Below are positions 14,798-22,194 of a DNA stretch of 33,256 nucleotides, piece after piece. The DNA lies in contig NZ_JNLX01000133.1 of NCBI RefSeq assembly GCF_000715495.1, forward strand, positions 1-33,256. The letters run 5' to 3'. The position numbers and the translations under genes are program-made. The notes below the pieces were generated by a model. That model did no database searches. It was not told where the DNA came from and saw nothing but the letters and a program-made list of their open reading frames with translations. Each line of letters begins with the position of its first letter. The first letter of the stretch is position 1. Source of the DNA: Hymenobacter sp. IS2118. Lineage in GTDB: Bacteria > Bacteroidota > Bacteroidia > Cytophagales > Hymenobacteraceae.

Positions 14798-15919
14798 ATG
14801 AAAAAAATCGGCATTCTTTTCGGACAGGAAAACACCTTTCCCCAAGCTTTCATCGACCGCATTAACCAGAAAGCGCCTGCCGGCATCAGCGCTGAATTTG
14901 TCAACATTGAACAAGTAGAGCAGCACGTAGCGCCGGACTACGCCGTGATTATTGACCGCATTTCGCAGGATGTGCCTTTTTACCGCGCCTACCTCAAAAA
15001 CGCGGCCCTGATGGGTACGGCGGTAATCAACAACCCGTTCTGGTGGTCGGCCGACGAAAAATTCTTTAACAACTCGCTGGCTGTGCGGCTGGGCGTGCCC
15101 GTGCCCAAAACCCTGCTCTTACCCAGCAAGGAGCGGCCGGCCGACACTAGCGAGCGCAGTTTCCGCAACCTCTCGATGATGGATTGGGAAGCGGCTTTCC
15201 AGCACATCGGCTTCCCAGCCTACATGAAACCGCACTCCGGCGGCGGCTGGAAAAGCGTGTACAAGCTGGATTCGCCGGATGATTTTTTCCGAGCTTATGC
15301 CGAAACGGGCCAACTGGTGATGCTTTTTCAGGAAGCCGTGGACTTCACCGACTACTTCCGCTGCTACTGCATCGGCGGCACCGAGGTGCTGATTATGCCC
15401 TACGAGCCCCGCAACGAGCCGCACCTGCGCTACGCCACCGAGATGAAAACGACGGGCGAAGCCGGTGAGAAGCTGCTCGCTACCATGAAGGACTACGTGC
15501 TGAAACTCAATGCCGGCCTCGGCTACGACTTCAATACCGTGGAATTTGCCGTGCGCGACGGCATTCCCATTGCTATCGATTTCGGCAACCCGGCGCCCGA
15601 TGCCGACATTAATTCGGTGGGCGAGAAGAACTTTGAATGGGTGGTAGAAGCGGCGGCCAACATGGCCATTGCCCGCGCCCAAGCCCAAAAGCCCGGCCAG
15701 GACAACCTGACCTGGGGCACGTTCGTGCACCCGCACCGCGCCCAGCCCACCGATACCCACTTCACGGTAGCCGACGCGCCCGCTCCTAAGAAACGCGCCG
15801 CCCCCAAAGCCGCCGCCGCTAAGCCAGCCGCTAAGCCAGCCGCTAAAGCCGCAACGGCGGCAAAGGCCGCCGCTCCCAAAGCCGCTCCCAAAAAACCGGC
15901 CGCCAAAAAATCCGAATAA
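14798..15919 (+). CDS. ATP-grasp ligase (RimK/glutathione synthase-like) with H1-like Lys/Ala/Pro tail
   Basis: A 373-residue protein. ATP-grasp enzymes activate a carboxylate as acyl phosphate and join it to an amine or thiol. The domain order fits: a pre-ATP-grasp region with MKKIGILFGQEN, the ATP-lid region YMKPHSGGGWKSV, the conserved LMLFQEAVDF strand, and the metal-binding end VEFAVRDGIPIAIDFGNPA. Residues 328-373 are an Ala/Lys/Pro tail (PAPKKRAAPKAAAAKPAAKP and onwards) like eukaryotic H1 or bacterial histone-like tails; it is not part of the catalytic fold and would bind acids such as DNA, RNA or a polyanion. Second gene of the cluster. The hairpin 15950-15977 follows it. The substrate cannot be read from sequence. 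Confidence 0.87.
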   Translation: MKKIGILFGQENTFPQAFIDRINQKAPAGISAEFVNIEQVEQHVAPDYAVIIDRISQDVPFYRAYLKNAALMGTAVINNPFWWSADEKFFNNSLAVRLGVPVPKTLLLPSKERPADTSERSFRNLSMMDWEAAFQHIGFPAYMKPHSGGGWKSVYKLDSPDDFFRAYAETGQLVMLFQEAVDFTDYFRCYCIGGTEVLIMPYEPRNEPHLRYATEMKTTGEAGEKLLATMKDYVLKLNAGLGYDFNTVEFAVRDGIPIAIDFGNPAPDADINSVGEKNFEWVVEAAANMAIARAQAQKPGQDNLTWGTFVHPHRAQPTDTHFTVADAPAPKKRAAPKAAAAKPAAKPAAKAATAAKAAAPKAAPKKPAAKKSE

Positions 15920-15949
15920 GCTTTTTCACTTATCGTTCGGCCCCGGCCA

Positions 15950-15977
15950 GACCCGGCGTACGCTTGCACGCCGGGTC
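15950..15977 (+). other. Intercistronic hairpin
   Basis: Perfect 10-bp arms gacccggcgt (15950-15959) and acgccgggtc (15968-15977) with an 8-nt loop, between the ATP-grasp and GCS2-type genes. There is no U-tract, so RNA stability or processing is likelier than termination. Confidence 0.5.
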
Positions 15978-16028
15978 ATTGGGCCTACTCGCGCCTGTTC
16001 TCATTCCTCGCTTACTGCACACCGTTTT

Positions 16029-17132
16029 ATGGCCATGCCCGTGTTTACCCTCGGCATCGAGGAAGAATTTCAAACCATTGACCCCGAAACCCGGGAGCTA
16101 CGCTCGCACCTCTCCAAAATTGTGGAAGGCGGCCGGGTGACCCTGCATGAGCAGGTGAAGGCCGAGATGCACCAGGCCGTGGTAGAGGTAGGCACCAACA
16201 TCTGCCACAATATCACGGAAGCCCGCACCGAGGTATTTCACCTGCGCCGCCAGGTAATGGAGCTGGCCGACAAGCAGAATCTGAAGATTGGCGCCGCCGG
16301 CACGCACCCATTTTCGCGGTGGCAAGACCAGCCCATCACGCCCGATGTGCGCTACGATAAAATAGTGGAGGAGTTGCAGGAAGCCGCCCGGTCGAACCTG
16401 GTTTTTGGTATGCACGTGCACGTGGGCATCGAAAACCGGGAGATTGGGGTGTACATGATGAACACGCTGCGGTATTTTCTGCCCCACTTGTTTGCCCTGA
16501 GCACTAATTCGCCATTTTGGGAAGGGCGGGAAACGGGCTACAAGTCGTTTCGCACCAAGGTATTTGAGCGGTTTCCCCGCACCGGTATTCCGGGGTATTT
16601 CCACAGTGCCAGCGACTACGATGAGTTTTTGCAACTCCTGATTAAGACCGGCTGCATCGATAACGGCAAAAAAATTTGGTGGGACATCCGCCTCCACCCG
16701 TTTTTTGACACCATCGAATACCGCATTTGCGATATGATGCTGCGGGCCGACGAAACCGTAGCCGTGGCGGCGGTGATGCAGGCGCTGGTAGCCAAAATCT
16801 ACAAGCTTAAATCCCAAAACCTCAACTTCCGAGTCTACCGCAGCGCGCTGATTAAGGAAAACAAATGGCGCGCCGCCCGCTACGGCCTCGACGGAAACAT
16901 GATAGACTTTGGCATCCAGGAAGAGGTGCCTACGCGCCAGCTCATTCTGGAGCTGCTGGACTTTATCGACGACGTGGTGGACGACCTGGGCAGCCGCCAC
17001 GAAGTGGAATACGTCCTCAAAATGCTGGAAATGGGCACCGGCGCCGACCGCCAGCTCAAGGTATTCCGCGAAACCGGCGACTTGAAAAAAGTGGTCGATT
17101 ACATCCTGAGCGAAACTTCCCACGGGCTGTAA
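16029..17132 (+). CDS. Carboxylate-amine ligase, GCS2 / YbdK family
   Basis: A 367-residue enzyme of the glutamate-cysteine ligase type 2 superfamily. Family members form gamma-glutamyl or related amide bonds with ATP; E. coli YbdK is a weak gamma-glutamylcysteine ligase. Signatures run through the protein: LGIEEEF (8-14), the GTHPFSRW region (~90-97), GMHVHVGI (~130-137), STNSPFWEGRETGYKS, RFPRTGIPGYF, and the late metal/substrate site WWDIRLHPFFDTIEYRICDMM. The length matches YbdK. The ATG at 16029 is followed by another at 16035; either is possible. Third gene of the cluster, followed by a terminator-like hairpin at 17153-17188. Confidence 0.92.
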   Translation: MAMPVFTLGIEEEFQTIDPETRELRSHLSKIVEGGRVTLHEQVKAEMHQAVVEVGTNICHNITEARTEVFHLRRQVMELADKQNLKIGAAGTHPFSRWQDQPITPDVRYDKIVEELQEAARSNLVFGMHVHVGIENREIGVYMMNTLRYFLPHLFALSTNSPFWEGRETGYKSFRTKVFERFPRTGIPGYFHSASDYDEFLQLLIKTGCIDNGKKIWWDIRLHPFFDTIEYRICDMMLRADETVAVAAVMQALVAKIYKLKSQNLNFRVYRSALIKENKWRAARYGLDGNMIDFGIQEEVPTRQLILELLDFIDDVVDDLGSRHEVEYVLKMLEMGTGADRQLKVFRETGDLKKVVDYILSETSHGL

Positions 17133-17152
17133 ACCAAGTATCTTTGTCTTTC

Positions 17153-17188
17153 GCAACGCCCTCTTACCGGGGCGTTGCTTCTTTTTTC
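17153..17188 (+). terminator. Terminator or attenuator between ligase and amidotransferase genes
   Basis: Arms gcaacgccc (17153-17161) and gggcgttgc (17170-17178) are perfectly complementary and followed by ttcttttttc. A TATCTTTG promoter-like element sits immediately upstream at 17139-17146. The hairpin may end the first transcript, or attenuate a transcript leading into the amidotransferase gene. Confidence 0.7.
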
Positions 17189-17252
17189 AGCCAGCTACAA
17201 GCTTGGTTTCTAATTATTTGCTGGCGCAGCCAGCTGTTTGATTTGCTACACT

Positions 17253-18077
17253 ATGGAGCCTATTCGCATTGCCATTCTTGATATGTATAACAACGCGCCG
17301 AACGAAGGCATGCGCTGCATCCGGCAGCTGCTGAGCCGGGGCAGCGTGGAAAACGACGTGCCTTTTGCCGTCGACACTTTTAATGTGCGGGCTGGGAACG
17401 AGCTGCCCGGCCTCGATTACGACTTGTACATCTCGTCGGGTGGCCCCGGCAGCCCGTTGGCCTCGGATGAGCCCTGGGAGGCCCGCTACTTTGCGTTCAT
17501 CGATTCGCTGCTAGCTCATAACCAAGCGAATGACCTGAAAAAGCACTTGTTACTGATTTGCCACTCCTTTCAGCTGGTGAGCCGGCACCTGGGCGTGGGC
17601 GAAATCAGCCGGCGTAAGTCCACCTCGTTTGGGGTGTTGCCGGTGCACCTCACCCCTGCCGGCCTGCTCGAACCCGTGTTGCAGGGCCTGCCCGAGCCGT
17701 TTTACACCGTGGATTCGCGCGACTATCAGCTCACAGACCTCGATGCGAACCGCCTCGAAGAGTTGGGGGCCGAAGTACTGTGCCTGGAGAAAGACCGGCC
17801 CCACGTGCCCCTGCCCCGCGCCGTCATGGCCATTCGCTTCACGCCGGAAGTGCTGGGCACCCAGTTCCACCCGGAGGCTGATGGCGAGGGCATGCTGCGC
17901 TATATGCTAATTGATGAGCGTAAGCAACAAGTAATCACCACCTACGGCTCCGAAAAATACGAGGAAATGGTGCACCTGCTCGCCAACCCCGATACCATTG
18001 AGCGCACGGAGGCGGTAATTGTGCCCACATTTCTGCGGCGCGCCCTGGCCCAAACAGGCCAGCTTGCCACTGCCTGA
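17253..18077 (+). CDS. Class I glutamine amidotransferase-like protein
   Basis: A 274-residue protein with a GATase1 fold, which hydrolyses glutamine or gamma-glutamyl bonds through a Cys-His-Glu triad. Visible elements are the oxyanion loop SSGGPGSP (61-68), the nucleophile Cys103 in LLICHSFQL, and TQFHPEAD with His206 and Glu208. The elbow differs from the usual G-x-C-x-G-H-Q: it is ICHSFQ, so substrate or ammonia handling may differ. The C-terminal ~65 residues after the triad are additional. The ATG at 17253 (MEPIRIAILDMY) is chosen over an ATT 15 nt upstream. It ends 33 nt before the second ATP-grasp gene, so the two are probably cotranscribed. Confidence 0.88.
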   Translation: MEPIRIAILDMYNNAPNEGMRCIRQLLSRGSVENDVPFAVDTFNVRAGNELPGLDYDLYISSGGPGSPLASDEPWEARYFAFIDSLLAHNQANDLKKHLLLICHSFQLVSRHLGVGEISRRKSTSFGVLPVHLTPAGLLEPVLQGLPEPFYTVDSRDYQLTDLDANRLEELGAEVLCLEKDRPHVPLPRAVMAIRFTPEVLGTQFHPEADGEGMLRYMLIDERKQQVITTYGSEKYEEMVHLLANPDTIERTEAVIVPTFLRRALAQTGQLATA

Positions 18078-18110
18078 TTTCCCTTTTCCTCACCGAACTA
18101 CCTTCCACTT

Positions 18111-19301
18111 ATGATTTCGGAGCACCGCCAGCGGTTCAACGCCGCGTTCAGCCCGGCCACCTACCAGGAAATGCTGGCCGACATTGACCGGCAATTGCCC
18201 GGCCAACTGGATTTCCGGGTGGCCGAAACGCCGGTTTTCGTACCGGCCGTGCTGCGCGACAAATTAATTGCGGCCGGCGAAAGCATTATTTCGGTGATTG
18301 AACAGCCAAATTTTAAGGAATTAACTGAAGGTGCCATTCCGGCGCACCAGCGCGTGCCCTACGAAGACCAGTGCCCGGAGTTTTTGACCTTTGATTTTGC
18401 GGTGTGCCGCGATGCCAACGGGGAACTAGAGCCGCAGCTAATTGAGATGCAGGGATTTCCGTCGCTTTATGCCTTTCAGTCCTGGCTACCCGGTGTTTTC
18501 AAGGAGCATTACCCCATTGCGGACACCGTTAGTCCTTTTCTGGCCGAGCTGGATTTCCAATCTCACCGGGAGCGGATGCGGGATTTTATTCTGGGTGGAC
18601 AAGCACCGGAACACGTTATTTTGCTGGAGCTATTTCCGGAGCAACAAAAGACGAGAATTGACTTTGCCCTATCAAAAAAATTATGGGGAATTGAGGTTGT
18701 CTGCCTTACCAAAGTTCAGCGCCGGGGCCGGGAGTTGTTTTATGAAAGGAATGGGGAATCAATTAAAATCAAGCGCATTTATAACCGCGTTATTTTCGAT
18801 GAATTAGCTCGCCATCCGGAATTAGATTTACAGTTTCATTTAACTGAGGAAGTTGATATTACCTGGGTTGGACATCCGAATTGGTTTTTTCGGGTTAGCA
18901 AATACACCTTACCGCTGCTGCACGGACCATTCGTACCACCCAGCTATTATTTAGACCAACTTTCTGAGTACCCGAAAGATTTGGAGAACTACGTGCTCAA
19001 ACCACTGTTTTCGTTTGCCGGCGCCGGCGTGCGCCTGCATATTACCGCCGACGAATTGGCGGCTTTACCGGACAAGCATAATTATTTATTACAGCGCAAA
19101 GTAGCTTACGAACCAGTGGTGCAGTCGCCCGATGGTTTGGTAAAATGTGAAATCCGGCTGCTCTACATCTGGCCCACAGGCGAGGCAAAGCCGCAGCTCC
19201 TCACCGGCCTCAGCCGCCTCAGCCGCGGCGAAATGATAGGAGTAGATTTTAACAAGGACAAAGACTGGGTGGGCGGCACAAGTCCCTTTTTCGAGCGGTA
19301 G
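18111..19301 (+). CDS. ATP-grasp-like protein related to glutathionylspermidine synthase fold
   Basis: A 396-residue protein, last gene of the cluster. Its C-terminal third carries ATP-grasp features: NYVLKPLFSFAGAGVRLHIT (around residues 290-310), LLQRKVAYEPV, and CEIRLLYIW as the metal-binding strand. Earlier parts (FLTFDFAVCRD, PQLIEMQGFPSLY, RIYNRVIFDEL, HPNWFFRVSKYTLPLL) resemble a substrate domain of glutathionylspermidine-synthase-like or circularly permuted ATP-grasp enzymes. That family joins peptides such as glutathione to amines, but the partner here is unknown. The middle (about 18560-18960) is visibly more AT-rich than both flanks. Assignment to a named subfamily is uncertain; ATP-dependent ligation is likely. 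Confidence 0.75.
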   Translation: MISEHRQRFNAAFSPATYQEMLADIDRQLPGQLDFRVAETPVFVPAVLRDKLIAAGESIISVIEQPNFKELTEGAIPAHQRVPYEDQCPEFLTFDFAVCRDANGELEPQLIEMQGFPSLYAFQSWLPGVFKEHYPIADTVSPFLAELDFQSHRERMRDFILGGQAPEHVILLELFPEQQKTRIDFALSKKLWGIEVVCLTKVQRRGRELFYERNGESIKIKRIYNRVIFDELARHPELDLQFHLTEEVDITWVGHPNWFFRVSKYTLPLLHGPFVPPSYYLDQLSEYPKDLENYVLKPLFSFAGAGVRLHITADELAALPDKHNYLLQRKVAYEPVVQSPDGLVKCEIRLLYIWPTGEAKPQLLTGLSRLSRGEMIGVDFNKDKDWVGGTSPFFER

Positions 19302-19402
19302 CACCGCAGCGAGGAAACTGGCCTACTTTGAAATAGCCGCAAAACAACGCGCGGCTGAGGTTGCCCGTACAGGCAAGCTTAACCTCCCTCACCCCACTCT
19401 CT

Positions 19403-19948
19403 ATGTCCTCTCTCACCGACAAAGGCCTCAAAATCTCCAAAAACGTCCTTTTTAATGTATTTGTTGGCCGGGCCACCAAACTTCTGGGCAAGCCTTTTAT
19501 GGTCATCACCACGCTCAACGAAGTAGCTAATAAACTAGCAGATAAGGAAAACAAGACGAGTAAATTTCGCCAGCTTTTTGAAGTTGCCCTCACGCTGGTA
19601 CGCCTGGTGAAAAACTACATCACTGGCGACTACCGCGAAGTTTCAACCAGCACCATTGTATCGGGATTGGCAGTGCTGCTCTACGTCCTATCCCCCATCG
19701 ACTTGGTGCCGGATTTCATTCCCGTGCTGGGCTTTCTCGATGATTTGAGCCTGATTAGCTGGTTCGTCAGCAAATTTCAGGTTGAAATGGTACGCTTCCG
19801 GGAATGGGAGGAAACCGGCCAGGGCCAGACCGGCAGCGCCCACGGCACCAGTGGTGCCCCCGATGGCTCGCCCTTGCCCGACGATTTGGCCCTGCCCGCC
19901 AAGGGAGACGCCACGCAACCCAGCGTAGCTGAACTTGGTCATTCATAA
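19403..19948 (+). CDS. DUF1232 (YkvA-type) membrane-associated protein
   Basis: A 181-residue protein. The DUF1232 signature SPIDLVPDFIPVLGFLDD follows a hydrophobic strand (GLAVLLYVL) in the middle; the N-terminal ~70 residues are helical and basic. The C-terminal ~40 residues are a Gly/Pro/Asp-rich disordered tail. The domain is widespread, predicted to be membrane-embedded, and of unknown function. The ATG at 19403 (MSSLTDKGLKIS) is chosen; the longer frame would use a TTG at 19361. It lies 101 nt after the ligase cluster in the same direction, but the family is scattered across genomes, so linkage may be fortuitous. Confidence 0.85.
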   Translation: MSSLTDKGLKISKNVLFNVFVGRATKLLGKPFMVITTLNEVANKLADKENKTSKFRQLFEVALTLVRLVKNYITGDYREVSTSTIVSGLAVLLYVLSPIDLVPDFIPVLGFLDDLSLISWFVSKFQVEMVRFREWEETGQGQTGSAHGTSGAPDGSPLPDDLALPAKGDATQPSVAELGHS

Positions 19949-20029
19949 GCACTTCAATAGCTATAATTAGGTAGGCGGGCCCTATTTGCTTTGTTATTAG
20001 CGGGCTGGCTTGGAAATTGATACGCTATT

Positions 20030-20037
20030 TACTTTTG
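20030..20037 (+). promoter_or_regulatory. Promoter of the DUF1571 gene (TTG-N17-TACTTTTG)
   Basis: TACTTTTG matches TAnnTTTG exactly. TTG at 20010-20012 lies 17 nt upstream, a reasonable -33 element. The gene starts at 20133, giving a ~90-nt leader. Confidence 0.5.
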
Positions 20038-20132
20038 ACGGGGAATCCCGTGCTTTACTCCTGCCAGCTCTAGCTAGTTATTGCCGCATCCGCGAATCGC
20101 AGGGCAAATTTCTTATTCGATTTTAAAATTTT

Positions 20133-21002
20133 ATGGCTGCGTTTCTTACCTCCTGTTACGGTTTATCACGCAAAATTCTACCTGCCGGGGCCTTGGTTCT
20201 GGTAGCCGCTGTGGCCCCAAAAACGCCTCCTCCCACCACCGAACAGCTCACTACGCGCATGAGCGCGGCCATCGAAAACCTCAAAACCCTGCGTTGCACT
20301 GTGAAAGCCCAGGAACGAGCGGCCGGCAACATCAATCAGGCACGTAGCATTATGAAGCTGACGTACAACCCCGTACGCATCTACATAAAAACCCACAAGG
20401 ATGTGGAAGTTTTGTGGGTGACGGGCCAGAACAACGGCGACGCCTGGGTGTATCCGGCCGCATTTCCGTACGTGACCCTGAGCCTCGACCCCAAGGGCAA
20501 ACTCATGCGAGGCAACCAGCACCATACGGCTTTACAGGCAGGTTTCGGCACTATTTCCGACTTGCTGCGCACCACCAATCTGCGTCAGGACAACTCCTTC
20601 AGCCGTTCTTTCCGGTACACCGGCGACACTTTATTGCTGGGCCGCACCTGTCACGTGCTCCGGTCCAGCTACCCGCAGTTTCGCTACGTTAGCTACAAAG
20701 CCGGCAAAAACGAAACTATTGCCACCGTGGCCGAGCGGTTCGGCTGCGGCGAATACCGAATTATTGAGCGCAACGGCTTGTCAATCGGCGAAAAAATACC
20801 CGAAGGCAAGGTAATACATGTACCCAACGCCTATGGCCGACGCACCACCGTTTGCGTTGACCCCCGCACCTTTTTGCCCACAATGGTTCAGGTAGATGAC
20901 GACAAGGGCTTGTTCGAAAGGTTCGAATTCACCGACGTAATTGCCAACCAGCCCATTCCGCTGGCAGAATTCTCTAAAGATTATAAAGGCTATAAATTGT
21001 AG
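20133..21002 (+). CDS. DUF1571 protein with an inserted LysM domain
   Basis: A 289-residue secreted protein. The N-terminus is hydrophobic (ILPAGALVLVAAVAP) and fits a signal peptide. The body matches DUF1571: repeated beta-strands such as YIKTHKDVEVLWV, GTISDLL, and the C-terminal CVDPRTFLPTMVQVDD. Between its strands, residues ~187-233 read as a LysM module: SYKAGKNETIATVAERFG, YRIIERNGLS, then GKVIHVPNAYG. LysM binds N-acetylglucosamine in peptidoglycan, so the protein may sit on the cell wall in the periplasm. DUF1571 has no established function that I know of. A bidirectional terminator follows at 21082-21111. Confidence 0.85.
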   Translation: MAAFLTSCYGLSRKILPAGALVLVAAVAPKTPPPTTEQLTTRMSAAIENLKTLRCTVKAQERAAGNINQARSIMKLTYNPVRIYIKTHKDVEVLWVTGQNNGDAWVYPAAFPYVTLSLDPKGKLMRGNQHHTALQAGFGTISDLLRTTNLRQDNSFSRSFRYTGDTLLLGRTCHVLRSSYPQFRYVSYKAGKNETIATVAERFGCGEYRIIERNGLSIGEKIPEGKVIHVPNAYGRRTTVCVDPRTFLPTMVQVDDDKGLFERFEFTDVIANQPIPLAEFSKDYKGYKL

Positions 21003-21081
21003 TGGTTGTCTAAATTCAAAACAATAGCTTTTAATTTAAATTAACACGTAATTTTTATTATCTCGTCACCTAATTGTTAGC

Positions 21082-21111
21082 AAAAAGGCCGCTCAATTGA
21101 GCGGCCTTTTT
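21082..21111. terminator. Bidirectional terminator between convergent genes
   Basis: Perfect 30-nt palindrome (arms of 15, centre CAATTG) with A5 and T5 tracts around ggccgctc/gagcggcc. It serves the DUF1571 gene (plus) and the reductase gene (minus). Confidence 0.88.
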
Positions 21112-21139
21112 GATTCTATGCCTTTGTTAATTCTGCTAA

Positions 21140-22012
21140 TTAACGACGCATGGTTTTTTCTATCTGGTCCCACATGTCGGGCGTGAGCATTTCCAGCTTA
21201 TTAAACTCGCCGGCGCCATTCAGCCATTCGCCTCCGTCGATGGTTACGACCTCCCCGTTGACGTAGGCTGAAAAATCGGACACCAGGTAAGCCGCCAGAT
21301 TGGCCAGCTCCTGGTATTGGCCCACGCGCTTGAGCGGTACGTTGGCGGCAGGGTCGAGCTTGCTGGCCAGCGGCTCGGGAAACAGGCGGCTCCAGGCGCC
21401 TTCCGTGGGGAACGGGCCGGGGGCAATGGCGTTGGACCGGATGCCGTACTTGGCCCATTCTACGGCCAGCGACCGGGTCATGGCCAGCACGCCGGCTTTG
21501 GCCGCGGCCGAAGGCACCACAAACGCCGAGCCCACCGAGGCGTAAGTAGTGACGATATTGAGGACAGTACCGGGTTTTTTATCGGCAATCCAGCGCTTGC
21601 CCACGGCCAGGGTGCAGTTGTAAGAGCCCCGCAGCACGATGTCGACAATAACATCAAACGCCTTGTGCGACAGCCGTTCGGTAGGGCTAATGAAGTTGCC
21701 GGCCGCGTTGTTCAATAAAATATCGACGCCGCCAAATTCCTGGATGGTGCGCTCCAGCATGGCTTCCACTTCGTCGTACTTCCGCACGTCACAGGCGATG
21801 GGAAGTACTCTTCCGCCCGTTTGCGCCCGCAGCTCTTCGGCCGTTTTCTCCAACACATCCAGCTTGCGGCTGGTTATGGTAACGTTGGCGCCAAGCTGCA
21901 GGAAATAAGTGGTCATGGCGCGGCCCAGGCCAGTTCCACCGCCGGTCACAATGATGTTTTTGCCCGCCAGCGCATTATCACGCAGCATGGGTTGGGTGTA
22001 GGGAGTGTTCAT
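21140..22012 (-). CDS. SDR-family 2,4-dienoyl-CoA reductase (DECR type)
   Basis: A 290-residue NADPH-dependent reductase. It resembles the mitochondrial/peroxisomal DECR group, which reduces 2,4-dienoyl-CoA during beta-oxidation of unsaturated fatty acids. The cofactor motif is TGGGTGLGRA (~24-33); NNAAGNFISPTERLS, VLRGSYNCTLAVGK and the site GSAFVVPSAAAKAG follow. The Tyr of the common YxxxK motif is replaced by Ser, which is normal for DECR enzymes, as is the end AAYLVSDFSAYVNGEVV. A TACCTTCG sequence on the minus strand (22063-22056) is a near match to the -7 element. It stands alone between convergent and divergent neighbours. Confidence 0.92.
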   Translation of the reverse strand: MNTPYTQPMLRDNALAGKNIIVTGGGTGLGRAMTTYFLQLGANVTITSRKLDVLEKTAEELRAQTGGRVLPIACDVRKYDEVEAMLERTIQEFGGVDILLNNAAGNFISPTERLSHKAFDVIVDIVLRGSYNCTLAVGKRWIADKKPGTVLNIVTTYASVGSAFVVPSAAAKAGVLAMTRSLAVEWAKYGIRSNAIAPGPFPTEGAWSRLFPEPLASKLDPAANVPLKRVGQYQELANLAAYLVSDFSAYVNGEVVTIDGGEWLNGAGEFNKLEMLTPDMWDQIEKTMRR

Positions 22013-22194
22013 GCAAAACAGATGTAGAAGTGAATTCGCGGCCTAATCCGCAGCCCGAAGGTACAAGACTGCCGGGGCGTGGGTTATCCCCCGGCTTGGC
22101 AATCTTGGATTAATAATTATGAAGGTCGAATATAGGCTTAATTATTTTTTTCGCACCTTCGTACTTTGATGCAAAAAAGTCTTTGTAATTTAAA

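Noticed and set aside
14798..15919. ATP-grasp gene as ribosomal S6 modification (RimK)
   Set aside because: Only the fold is shared; the pre-ATP-grasp part and context do not indicate S6 modification.
16098..17156. Long antisense frame over the GCS2-type ligase
   Set aside because: Low-complexity His/Val-rich translation typical of the antisense of a GC-rich gene; the ligase frame is clearly real.
13957..19301. Cluster as cyanophycin synthesis
   Set aside because: Neither ATP-grasp protein has the CphA layout (long ATP-grasp plus Mur-ligase part), so a link to the cyanophycinase is not supported by domains.
21140..22012. Reductase lacking the catalytic Tyr of YxxxK
   Set aside because: The Ser-Ala-Ala-Ala-Lys variant is the normal state in DECR-type dienoyl-CoA reductases, so it is not a defect.
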